Shown: positions 1-5,321, counted from the stretch's first letter. The stretch: 5,766 bases of DNA from Euryarchaeota archaeon UBA556 (GCA_002494975.1 DADI01000036.1:16847-22612), one strand, 5' to 3'. The notes: generated by a model from the letters alone, not told the origin. A program made the numbers and translations.

Positions 1-62
1 GATGAACCTATATCGACTAAAACACCGTCACAATCGAAAACAACAGCCTCTATTTCTTTCAC
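1..62 (-). CDS. HAD-superfamily hydrolase, N-terminal fragment (runs off left edge)
   Basis: Only about 20 codons of the 5' end are inside the window. The conceptual N-terminus, read from a GTG at 62-60, is VKEIEAVVFDCDGVLVDIGS. It contains the HAD motif I (DxDGV): Asp10 would be the nucleophile and Asp12 the acid/base residue, at the usual distance from the N-terminus. HAD enzymes of this type are cytoplasmic Mg2+-dependent phosphatases (phosphoglycolate-phosphatase-like); the substrate cannot be told from this piece. The GTG is chosen because an in-frame TAA lies eight codons upstream with no ATG between; a GTGAGG stretch just before it may act as a weak ribosome binding site. The gene is divergent from the MoaD-like gene. 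The superfamily call is firm; subfamily and length are unknown because the rest is missing. Confidence 0.8.
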   Translation of the reverse strand, partial: MKEIEAVVFDCDGVLVDIGS

Positions 63-77
63 GGCCTCACGAATCGT

Positions 78-91
78 CCTTATGATTTAGA
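78..91. promoter_or_regulatory. Candidate shared AT-rich TATA region between divergent HAD and MoaD-like genes
   Basis: The 80-bp gap between the two divergent starts (63-142) holds one clearly AT-rich patch, CTTATGATTTAG near 79-90. Read on the minus strand it lies about 24 bp before the GTG of the HAD gene, the spacing of an archaeal TATA box for a leaderless message. Read on the plus strand it would put transcription start near 110 and leave a leader of about 30 nt before ATG 143. A CGGAG at 134-138, four bases before that ATG, is a possible weak ribosome binding site. Assignment is by spacing and base composition only. Confidence 0.35.
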
Positions 92-142
92 TTCTACGAG
101 TCGCATAGATGGTTTGATTGCTGTAATACCGCTCGGAGCATT

Positions 143-409
143 ATGGAGGAAATATTGCCTAATCAAGGTGCGATTAAGGTAAAAGTCCTTTTTTTCGGTC
201 CATTAGCAGAAATGATAGGTCATAAAGTCATAGAATTATCATTACTTAGCGGAACTACTGTGAGTCAGTTGGCTGAAAGATTTGATTTGACTCAAATGCT
301 CTCAAAAGGCCTACTTATTGCGATTAATGGCGAGATAGGTGCAGATTTAGAAACAATCTTAGAAGATTCTTCTGAAATTGCTTTTTTACCCCCTGTTTCT
401 GGTGGTTAA
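143..409 (+). CDS. moaD: MoaD/ThiS-family sulfur carrier protein (molybdopterin synthase small subunit or SAMP1-like modifier)
   Basis: An 88-residue cytoplasmic beta-grasp (ubiquitin-fold) protein. The core begins at residue 11 with IKVKVLFFGPLAEMIG, typical of MoaD, and ends exactly in FLPPVSGG, so the terminal di-glycine (Gly87-Gly88) is free for adenylation and thiocarboxylation by an E1-like enzyme (MoeB/UbaA). In the family the thiocarboxylate either gives sulfur to molybdopterin synthase (MoaD with MoaE) or the protein is conjugated to lysines as an archaeal SAMP. No moaE or E1 gene is in the window, so the two roles cannot be separated here. The ten residues before the core (MEEILPNQGA) are a short extra N-terminus compared with the usual ~80 residues; ATG 143 is the only ATG before the core. 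tatA follows 50 bp downstream on the same strand, with no obvious functional link. Confidence 0.85.
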   Translation: MEEILPNQGAIKVKVLFFGPLAEMIGHKVIELSLLSGTTVSQLAERFDLTQMLSKGLLIAINGEIGADLETILEDSSEIAFLPPVSGG

Positions 410-412
410 GAG

Positions 413-420
413 ATTAATTA
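413..420 (+). promoter_or_regulatory. Possible TATA-like element upstream of tatA
   Basis: The 50-bp gap between the MoaD-like stop and ATG 460 contains ATTAATTA at 413-420, the only strongly TATA-like stretch there, roughly 40 bp before the start codon. A second AT-rich patch (CGATAAAC, 435-442) is rather close to the ATG. No convincing Shine-Dalgarno sequence precedes ATG 460. Either tatA has its own promoter here or it is read through from the upstream gene; the sequence does not decide. Confidence 0.25.
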
Positions 421-459
421 GCCGAAGCCTTTGAACGATAAACCCAACTCAGGGCTAGT

Positions 460-666
460 ATGGGAGTCCTTGGTACTCAAGAAATGGTAATAATTATTGG
501 ACTTATATTTGTCCTTTTCGGCGCTAAAAAAATACCTGAACTAGGTTATAATTTAGGGCTTTTCAAGGGGCAAGTCCAGAGAGGCCTTCAAGAAAACAGA
601 TCTTCAGCAGGATCAGATATGGACCGTGGCGGAATGACCGAAGAACATAAAGAAGAATCCGAGTAA
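460..666 (+). CDS. tatA: Sec-independent protein translocase subunit TatA/TatB family
   Basis: A 68-residue protein with the TatA plan: a short N-terminus with a polar residue (GTQE, Glu8), one transmembrane helix at about residues 9-20 (MVIIIGLIFVLF), the FG hinge (Phe20-Gly21), then AKKIPELGYNLG starting an amphipathic helix to about residue 45, and a charged, Glu/Lys-rich tail. TatA oligomers form the passage through which TatBC-bound folded proteins with twin-arginine signals cross the cytoplasmic membrane. Length is at the short end for the family but complete. No tatC is in the window, and the signal peptide of the nearby esterase has no twin arginine, so proximity does not imply it is a Tat substrate. 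TatA versus TatB cannot be separated firmly; the short tail favours TatA. Its stop TAA directly abuts the stop of the convergent nob1. Confidence 0.9.
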   Translation: MGVLGTQEMVIIIGLIFVLFGAKKIPELGYNLGLFKGQVQRGLQENRSSAGSDMDRGGMTEEHKEESE

Positions 667-1161
667 TTATTTCTTCTTCCTTAATTTTAGTTGAGACCCA
701 CAGTCAGTACATTCTCCCCAGTCTGATTTTTTCTTATTCGGCATATGTGGATTGGGAAATTCTTTCTTACATGCCACACATCTTAACTCCCATTCCCATA
801 GTTTACTAATTCCATCTGTTGAAACTGTTATCCAATCGATTCCTGCTTTTTCTGCTATATTTTGTAGCCTGTAGTCATCAGTTACGAGCGTTCTTTTTTC
901 ACCAATTGATAATGCTAGTAAATCTAGATCAACTCTAGATAATCCAGCCATATCTCCTGTTTCAATAGCTAATCTACTTGCTTTTGATACACTTTCTTCA
1001 GTTGGTACCATCCATACTAAGTTAGCTGCATTAACTACTACTTCTCTTTCGGGAGCAATTCGAATTAATTCTTCTCTCTGAGATGGCACTACAAGACAAC
1101 TCTCCATCCTATTTATTGGCCATGATATCAAGGCTGCTGTATCAAGAACCTCTCCACTCAT
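667..1161 (-). CDS. nob1: Ribosome maturation endoribonuclease Nob1 (PIN domain + zinc ribbon)
   Basis: A 164-residue protein with the archaeal Nob1 architecture. The PIN nuclease domain covers about residues 1-120. It starts with VLDTAALI (Asp7) and has a glutamate region REEL (Glu30/31). The Nob1 block TGDMAGLSRVDLDLLALS (Asp78, Asp80) follows, then TDDYRLQNIA (Asp95, Asp96). These acidic residues fit the metal-binding cluster of PIN nucleases. A C-terminal zinc ribbon follows, with ligands Cys128, Cys131, Cys151 and Cys154, and the protein ends in a basic LKLRKKK tail suited to rRNA binding. In archaea and eukaryotes Nob1 cleaves the 3' end of pre-16S/18S rRNA (D site) late in small-subunit assembly. 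ATG 1161 gives the expected N-terminus directly before the first beta strand. A TATA-like box lies about 25 bp upstream, so the message is probably leaderless. The gene is convergent with tatA and divergent from the DedA-like gene. Confidence 0.93.
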   Translation of the reverse strand: MSGEVLDTAALISWPINRMESCLVVPSQREELIRIAPEREVVVNAANLVWMVPTEESVSKASRLAIETGDMAGLSRVDLDLLALSIGEKRTLVTDDYRLQNIAEKAGIDWITVSTDGISKLWEWELRCVACKKEFPNPHMPNKKKSDWGECTDCGSQLKLRKKK

Positions 1162-1179
1162 AATGTTGCGAGTCGATAC

Positions 1180-1190
1180 TTACATATCAG
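1180..1190. promoter_or_regulatory. Candidate TATA element in the nob1/DedA divergent gap
   Basis: TTACATATCAG at 1180-1190 is the most TATA-like stretch between nob1 and the DedA-like gene. On the minus strand (CTGATATGTAA) its centre is about 24-25 bp upstream of the nob1 ATG, which fits a leaderless archaeal promoter. On the plus strand it would place a transcription start near 1210, about 55 bp before ATG 1265. This supports treating 1162-1264 as regulatory rather than coding for the DedA-like protein. Evidence is spacing and composition only. Confidence 0.4.
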
Positions 1191-1264
1191 TAATAGGTGT
1201 AATCACATACCTATGTTCGGAAAATGTTCATTCGGGTAATGAGGCAGGACTCTTTGTGAGTGGT

Positions 1265-1858
1265 ATGAGCCCAAGTGACTATTTCCAACCATTTATTGAT
1301 TGGGCAGATGGTTTTGGTCTACTTGGATTAGCTTTGGTTTCAGCCTCTGAGGCTGCTTTACAACCAATACCTCCCGATGTTTTAGTAATACCTATGGTGG
1401 TTGAAGCGGATAGTTTTTTATCAATATCAATAATAGTATTAGTCGCAACACTTAGTAGTGTTTTTGGGGCATTTATTGGATATGCCATAGGATACTATGG
1501 CGGAATCCCGATATTAGGGAAATTTGTCAGTCAAGCCAACATAAATCGTCTTAATTCTTTAACCGAGAAATATGGTGCTACTGGGGTATTTATCGCGGCT
1601 GTTTCTCCAATACCTTACAAAGCATTAGCTTGGATTGCCGGTGCTGGCCGTATGGATATCCGCCTTTTTGCATTAGCTGGTTTCTTTGGTCGAAGTATTA
1701 GATTTGGTTCTATTGGGATACTGATTGGAGTTTATGGTGAATCTGTAAAAAGTTCTCTTACATGGTTAAATTTCAGCATTATGACTATAATTTGTATTAT
1801 CATTATCATTCCTTTAATTAATTGGTGGAATTCATTAAATGTGGAGATTTCTCAATGA
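1265..1858 (+). CDS. DedA/YqaA-type VTT-domain membrane protein (SNARE-associated/DedA superfamily)
   Basis: From ATG 1265 this is a 197-residue polytopic membrane protein. The VTT/DedA hallmarks are visible: EAALQPIPPDVLVIP (Glu29, Pro34-Pro37) in the first re-entrant region, a Gly-rich helix AFIGYAIGYYGG (69-80), SPIPYKALAWIAGAGRM (114-130) with the PxPYK motif of the YqaA branch, then FFGRSIRFG (Arg143, Arg146), and a very hydrophobic C-terminal helix (about 168-190). DedA-superfamily members act as lipid scramblases/transporters, for example undecaprenyl-phosphate flippases in bacteria; the archaeal substrate is unknown. An upstream in-frame ATG at 1163 would add 34 residues unlike the family N-terminus and start one base from the divergent nob1 start. 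ATG 1265, preceded by a GTGAG stretch, is therefore preferred. The stop overlaps the esterase start (ATGA), so the two are co-transcribed and probably translationally coupled. Confidence 0.85.
   Translation: MSPSDYFQPFIDWADGFGLLGLALVSASEAALQPIPPDVLVIPMVVEADSFLSISIIVLVATLSSVFGAFIGYAIGYYGGIPILGKFVSQANINRLNSLTEKYGATGVFIAAVSPIPYKALAWIAGAGRMDIRLFALAGFFGRSIRFGSIGILIGVYGESVKSSLTWLNFSIMTIICIIIIIPLINWWNSLNVEISQ
1841..1850 (+). promoter_or_regulatory. Ribosome binding site for the esterase, inside the DedA-like gene
   Basis: GTGGAGATTT contains GGAG (1843-1846) eight bases before ATG 1855. This internal Shine-Dalgarno-like site, together with the ATGA overlap at 1855-1858 and a perfect signal peptide beginning at that ATG, fixes the esterase start. 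The alternative in-frame TTG at 1822 would add eleven residues before the signal peptide and has no comparable site. Confidence 0.6.
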
Positions 1859-3990
1859 TAAGGACCCAAGTAATTCCATTCTTGATAGTATTAATTTTCA
1901 TTACACAATCTTTTGCATTATCGACAAATAATTCGATTAATTATTTTGAAGAAACTAACTCTAATATTAACGAAAGCTATTCTATTGAATATACAGATAA
2001 CCATACTACAGTTGAGATTGGACCTTCTTCTAGGAAAGCTACATTAGAAATGCCAGGTGGACATAATATTAGCTATAAATTGCCATTAGTAGTTGCTTTA
2101 CATGGCTATACGAATTCAGGCTCTTTTGTTTCTTCATATTTTGATCTAGTAGATAGTGTGCATGAAAACGGCCATCTTTTATTGAGACCTGATGGGTCGT
2201 ATAGTGCTACTGGCCAGAGGTATTGGAACGCCACGGATGCCTGCTGTAATATTTGGAATGAAGATGTTGATGATGTGTCGTGGCTAACTGTTCTGATAAA
2301 TGAGGCAATTACATATTACGGTGCCGATCCTGAGGGAATAATACTCGTAGGCCACTCCAATGGTGGTTTCATGGCTCACCGTATGGCTTGTGAAAGAGGG
2401 GATATGATTAGAGCGGCAATCTCTCTCTCAGGGGCTACATATTATGATTTTAATAATTGTCAGAATACTGGAACTCCTAATATTTTACAGATACATGGAA
2501 CTCTAGACTCTGTAATACAATATGATGGTGGTTCATTGCCCGGTGGAAATTATCCATCTGCACCTCAAACTGTTAATTATTGGGCAAATCGTTCAGGCTG
2601 TGAATCTTCTATGACTTTAATTGATGAATTAGATTTAATTTCTCCTAGTGGACAAAATGATACGATTGAGTATGAATATCTAAATTGTAATTCTGGTAAC
2701 CGTGTTTCTCTTTGGAAAATTCCAGATGGTGGACATTTACCTGCTGTTTCTTCTGCAAGTGGTGATGATTTTACTGAAACAATACTAGGCTGGGGCCTCA
2801 CAGGTTATTTCCCTGATTCTGATGGAGACGGTTTCAGAGATGATGTCGATGATTTCCCTCATGACCCTCTTGAAAATCAAGATTCTGATGGTGATGGTGT
2901 AGGGGATAACTCAGATGCTTTTCCTAACGATTCAACTGAAACAGTAGACTCAGATAATGACGGAGTAGGTGATAACTCAGATGAGTTTCCTAATGATTCG
3001 ACTGAAACAGTAGATTCAGATAATGACGGAGTAGGTGATAACTCAGATGAGTTTCCTAATGATTCGACTGAAACAGTAGACTCAGATAATGACGGAGTAG
3101 GTGATAACTCAGATGAGTTCCCTGATGATTCTACTGAAATTTCAGATACAGATAGGGATGGAATCGGAGATAACTCTGATGTATTTCCTCTCAATCCAAA
3201 TGAACATATAGATACAGATAGCGATGGTGTTGGAGATAATTCTGATGCTTTTCCATATAATCCATTAGAAAACATGGATTCTGACGGGGATGGAATTGGA
3301 GATAATTCTGATGCCTTCCCTTATGATTCAAATGAGACTTTAGATTCTGACAATGATGGAGTAGGAGATAATTCAGATGTTTTTCCATACAACCCTGATG
3401 AAACAAATGATTCTGATAACGATGGAGTGGGAGATAATTCAGATATATTCCCTAACAATTCTAATGAAACAGCAGATTCAGACAATGATGGAGTAGGGGA
3501 CAATTCAGATATGTTTCCATATGATCCTGATGAAACAATTGATTCCGATAACGATGGAGTAGGGGACAATTCCGATGCCTTCCCTTATGATTCTAATGAG
3601 ATATCCGATTCAGATAGTGATGGAGTAGGGGATAATTCCGATGTCTTTCCTTATGATTCTACTGAAACAATTGATTTTGATAATGATGGGGTGGGAGATA
3701 ATTCTGATGTGTTCCCGAATAATCCTGAAGAATATATAGATTCAGATGGTGATGGAATTGGAGATAATTCCGATGCCTTCCCTTATGATTCAAATGAGAC
3801 TTTAGATTCTGATGATGATGGAGTAGGGGATAATTCGGATTTTTTCCCTACAGATTCTGAAAGATGGCTTAAATCTGACACTCAAAATCCGTTGCTAATA
3901 TTTTATTTATTGGGTTTAGTTTTATTCCTTTTTTGGATTTCTTCTTATTCATCTTCTAGTCAGTCTATTGAAGATGATGTAGAAGATTAG
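1855..3990 (+). CDS. Secreted, membrane-anchored PHB-depolymerase/feruloyl-esterase-type hydrolase with 16 calcium-binding-type repeats
   Basis: A 711-residue exported protein with four parts. (1) A Sec-type signal peptide, MIRTQVIPFLIVLIFITQSF, with one Arg and no twin arginine. (2) An alpha/beta-hydrolase domain, about residues 60-315, of the esterase_PHB/LpqC type: oxyanion motif LHGY (His83-Gly84), WNATDACC followed by the VDDVSWL block, nucleophile elbow GHSNGG with Ser168, Asp218 in HGTLD, and His294 in DGGHLP, all in the correct order. (3) Sixteen 22-residue Asp-rich repeats, residues 321-672. (4) A C-terminal membrane helix (about 680-696) and an acidic tail. Relatives hydrolyse polyester or aromatic-ester bonds; the substrate here is unknown. 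The inferred arrangement is a catalytic domain displayed outside the cell on a stalk and tethered by the C-terminal helix. Several N-x-S/T sequons could be glycosylated. The gene is second in an operon with the DedA-like gene. Family and architecture are secure; substrate specificity is not. Confidence 0.88.
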   Translation: MIRTQVIPFLIVLIFITQSFALSTNNSINYFEETNSNINESYSIEYTDNHTTVEIGPSSRKATLEMPGGHNISYKLPLVVALHGYTNSGSFVSSYFDLVDSVHENGHLLLRPDGSYSATGQRYWNATDACCNIWNEDVDDVSWLTVLINEAITYYGADPEGIILVGHSNGGFMAHRMACERGDMIRAAISLSGATYYDFNNCQNTGTPNILQIHGTLDSVIQYDGGSLPGGNYPSAPQTVNYWANRSGCESSMTLIDELDLISPSGQNDTIEYEYLNCNSGNRVSLWKIPDGGHLPAVSSASGDDFTETILGWGLTGYFPDSDGDGFRDDVDDFPHDPLENQDSDGDGVGDNSDAFPNDSTETVDSDNDGVGDNSDEFPNDSTETVDSDNDGVGDNSDEFPNDSTETVDSDNDGVGDNSDEFPDDSTEISDTDRDGIGDNSDVFPLNPNEHIDTDSDGVGDNSDAFPYNPLENMDSDGDGIGDNSDAFPYDSNETLDSDNDGVGDNSDVFPYNPDETNDSDNDGVGDNSDIFPNNSNETADSDNDGVGDNSDMFPYDPDETIDSDNDGVGDNSDAFPYDSNEISDSDSDGVGDNSDVFPYDSTETIDFDNDGVGDNSDVFPNNPEEYIDSDGDGIGDNSDAFPYDSNETLDSDDDGVGDNSDFFPTDSERWLKSDTQNPLLIFYLLGLVLFLFWISSYSSSSQSIEDDVED
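2815..3870 (+). repeat. 16 in-frame tandem 66-bp repeats encoding 22-residue TSP3-like units
   Basis: Units begin at 2815 and every 66 bp to 3805 with no insertion or deletion, giving exactly 16 units and ending at 3870. Nearly all units carry Asp at positions 1, 3, 5, 9 and 12, Gly at 6 and 8, Asn10-Ser11, Phe14-Pro15 and an acidic residue near 20. The first (with RDDVDD in the middle) and last (ending ERWL) units are the most diverged, as usual at array edges. The D-x-D-x-D-G core resembles thrombospondin type 3 and EF-hand-like calcium loops, but there are no cysteines. Units 3 (2947-3012) and 4 (3013-3078) differ at one silent base. Units 8 (3277-3342) and 15 (3739-3804) encode identical peptides and differ at about four silent bases. 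Lys is absent and Arg occurs only in units 1, 6 and 16, so the array is extremely acidic. Confidence 0.95.
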
Positions 3991-4003
3991 TTTACATTTT
4001 TTT
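3991..4003 (+). terminator. Oligo-T transcription terminator after the esterase gene
   Basis: Immediately after the esterase stop the sequence is TTTACATTTTTTT, with seven T in a row at 3997-4003 and no GC-rich hairpin before it. Archaeal RNA polymerase terminates at such T-rich tracts without a stem-loop. It separates the DedA-esterase operon from the tRNA gene 53 bp downstream. Confidence 0.6.
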
Positions 4004-4022
4004 GTAGTAGTTTGAACCGTTG

Positions 4023-4032
4023 CGATTATGTG
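4023..4032 (+). promoter_or_regulatory. Weak TATA-like candidate for tRNA-Glu
   Basis: CGATTATGTG at 4023-4032 lies about 25-34 bp upstream of the tRNA 5' end, the right place for a TATA box, and is the only AT-rich patch in an otherwise GC-rich leader. The match to an archaeal TATA consensus is poor. Confidence 0.25.
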
Positions 4033-4056
4033 GGGTTTGCTTCTCGGCGGCTTACC

Positions 4057-4134
4057 GCTCGTGTGGTGTAGTTCGGTCCATCATGCCGCCCTTTCGAGGC
4101 GGCGACCCGGGTTCAAATCCCGGCACGAGCACCA
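4057..4134 (+). tRNA. tRNA-Glu (anticodon TTC), CCA encoded
   Basis: A full cloverleaf can be drawn. The acceptor stem GCTCGTG (4057-4063) pairs with CACGAGC (4124-4130) over seven base pairs. The D arm lies in 4064-4085. The anticodon stem CCGCC (4086-4090) pairs with GGCGG (4098-4102) around the seven-base loop CTTTCGA, putting TTC at 4093-4095 to read GAA/GAG. The variable region is CGAC. The T arm CCGGG (4107-4111) pairs with CCCGG (4119-4123) around TTCAAAT. The discriminator is A4131, and CCA follows at 4132-4134 in the DNA, so the tail is probably gene-encoded. There is no intron. The gene stands alone between two protein genes and its GC-rich body contrasts with the AT-rich surroundings. 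A T5 run at 4144-4148 may help termination. Confidence 0.97.
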
Positions 4135-4177
4135 AAAGTTCTATTTTTCGACTAATTTCACATCATTGCCGGCACAA

Positions 4178-4190
4178 ATCAAATAAACTA
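4178..4190 (+). promoter_or_regulatory. TATA box of the mechanosensitive channel gene (leaderless type)
   Basis: AAATAAAC at 4181-4188, preceded by the A-rich CACAAATC that could serve as BRE, is centred 26-27 bp upstream of ATG 4211. That is the classical archaeal TATA-to-start spacing and would make the first transcribed bases the start codon. No Shine-Dalgarno sequence is seen before ATG 4211, which agrees with a leaderless message. Confidence 0.55.
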
Positions 4191-4210
4191 TTCATCACTT
4201 TGAAGACTTG

Positions 4211-5281
4211 ATGATGGCCCCATTCGAATCATATTTTGATGATTTAGAATCCTCAAGTATATTTGTTCAAATTCTTGTTGGAATCGTGGCAAGTATCGTT
4301 GCAACTTTAATTTCAAGATTGATATTACGTGGACCAGTATTGAAGGTAATTTCTTCAAGTGATAACATATATGATGACCGATTATTCAATCTAGCTACAC
4401 CAATTCTTAATACAGGTGTATTCCTTATTGGAATTTGGTTGACATTTCGTTTTGCATTTGAAGAGGGCTCTTTCGAAAGATCTGCTTTTGCTGGTGGATC
4501 AGCGGCTATATTGCTGATATTATTTGCTCAGTTTCTTACTTCGATAGTCGATGAGTTCATACCTCCATTATTTCAATCAATGGATGAAAACACATCTCTT
4601 GATTTATCAACACTAAAAACAATTACAGTTAGTGTTTCCAAACTCCTTGCTTGGCTGGCTGCAATTCTCATCGCTCTAGACCAAATGAATATCGATGTCA
4701 CAGCAATTGTAGCATCTGCAACTATATTGACATTAGTTATAGGACTCGCATTACAAGAAACGGCAGCAAATCTAGTTTCTGGGCTACTCATGTTGCTCGA
4801 CAAACCTTTCTCAAAGGGTGATAAAGTGATAGTAATGGGGGTGAAAGGAAGGGTTGATGATGTCGGCCTTATGACTACTAAGATACGTACGGGTAACGAA
4901 CGTTTAGTAGTGATACCAAATACAACACTTTCAGGTGAAATAGTTGAGAACTATGCATTAGGAGGTTCTCTGGGAGATAAAGACTCAATGAATCTTCGTT
5001 TCCGAATACGAACCTCTCTGGATGCAGATCCTAAAATTGTAAAATCTCTAATAAATAATATAATTAATGATTGCAGTTTTACTATTGATAGTCCAAAAAC
5101 CGAGGTATTACTATACGATGTGACTGAAACTGCCCTAGTATTCAGACTCGATTGTTGGGTTGATGACTACAATAGTGAGAGGAAAGCTAAAGATTGGCTG
5201 CTTATAGAAATGTTAGATAGATTCAAGTCAAATAATATCGGCATCCCATATCCCCATCTTACAGTTAAACAAGATAACTGA
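4211..5281 (+). CDS. mscS: MscS-family small-conductance mechanosensitive ion channel
   Basis: A 356-residue inner-membrane protein. Helices are predicted at about residues 17-39, 59-83, 94-113, 137-157 and a pore-lining segment at 163-196. The pore segment carries the MscS signature: IGLALQETAANLVSGLLML then DKPFSKGDKV, followed by the beta domain GRVDDVGLMTTKIRTGN and VIPNTTLSGEIVENYA, and the protein ends in GIPYPH as MscS cytoplasmic domains do. Members open on membrane tension to release solutes during hypo-osmotic shock. Five helices place it among the mid-sized members, larger than three-helix E. coli MscS (286 residues). The usual Ala/Gly pore-helix packing is retained in part. ATG 4211 is favoured by promoter spacing; ATG 4214 directly after it is almost equivalent, and an in-frame TTG at 4208 is unlikely. 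The gene is separate from the tRNA upstream and from the TPR gene downstream. Confidence 0.93.
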   Translation: MMAPFESYFDDLESSSIFVQILVGIVASIVATLISRLILRGPVLKVISSSDNIYDDRLFNLATPILNTGVFLIGIWLTFRFAFEEGSFERSAFAGGSAAILLILFAQFLTSIVDEFIPPLFQSMDENTSLDLSTLKTITVSVSKLLAWLAAILIALDQMNIDVTAIVASATILTLVIGLALQETAANLVSGLLMLLDKPFSKGDKVIVMGVKGRVDDVGLMTTKIRTGNERLVVIPNTTLSGEIVENYALGGSLGDKDSMNLRFRIRTSLDADPKIVKSLINNIINDCSFTIDSPKTEVLLYDVTETALVFRLDCWVDDYNSERKAKDWLLIEMLDRFKSNNIGIPYPHLTVKQDN

Positions 5282-5321
5282 TTCACCTACAAAACAATTA
5301 CATCTTATTAGAACCTAACCG

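Noticed and set aside
1279..1488. Minus-strand frame inside the DedA-like gene
   Set aside because: Shadow of the membrane protein gene; low-complexity peptide with no recognisable motif.
1822..1857. Eleven-residue N-terminal extension of the esterase from TTG 1822
   Set aside because: It lies wholly inside the DedA-like gene, precedes a perfect signal peptide starting at ATG 1855, and that ATG has its own GGAG site.
1855..1920. Esterase as a substrate of the nearby Tat system
   Set aside because: The signal peptide has only a single Arg (MIRTQ) and no twin-arginine motif; Sec export is more likely.
2877..3569. Three long minus-strand open frames opposite the repeat array
   Set aside because: They are produced by the repeat periodicity: the 66-bp repeat is in frame on both strands, so any frame without a stop in one unit stays open. 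Their Ser/Leu/Pro-rich peptides are simple complements of the Asp-rich repeats.
2815..3870. CRISPR-like array
   Set aside because: The 66-bp units are contiguous, all in frame with the upstream hydrolase, vary mainly at silent sites and have no spacers.
4208..4210. TTG as start of the mechanosensitive channel
   Set aside because: Two in-frame ATG codons follow at once (4211, 4214), and ATG 4211 fits the TATA spacing best.
4020..4211. Plus-strand open frame of 63 codons over the tRNA
   Set aside because: It runs through the complete tRNA-Glu gene and the flanking non-coding DNA, and its peptide resembles no protein family.
4573..4803. Minus-strand frame inside mscS
   Set aside because: Lies opposite the conserved pore-coding region of the channel and shows no family features.
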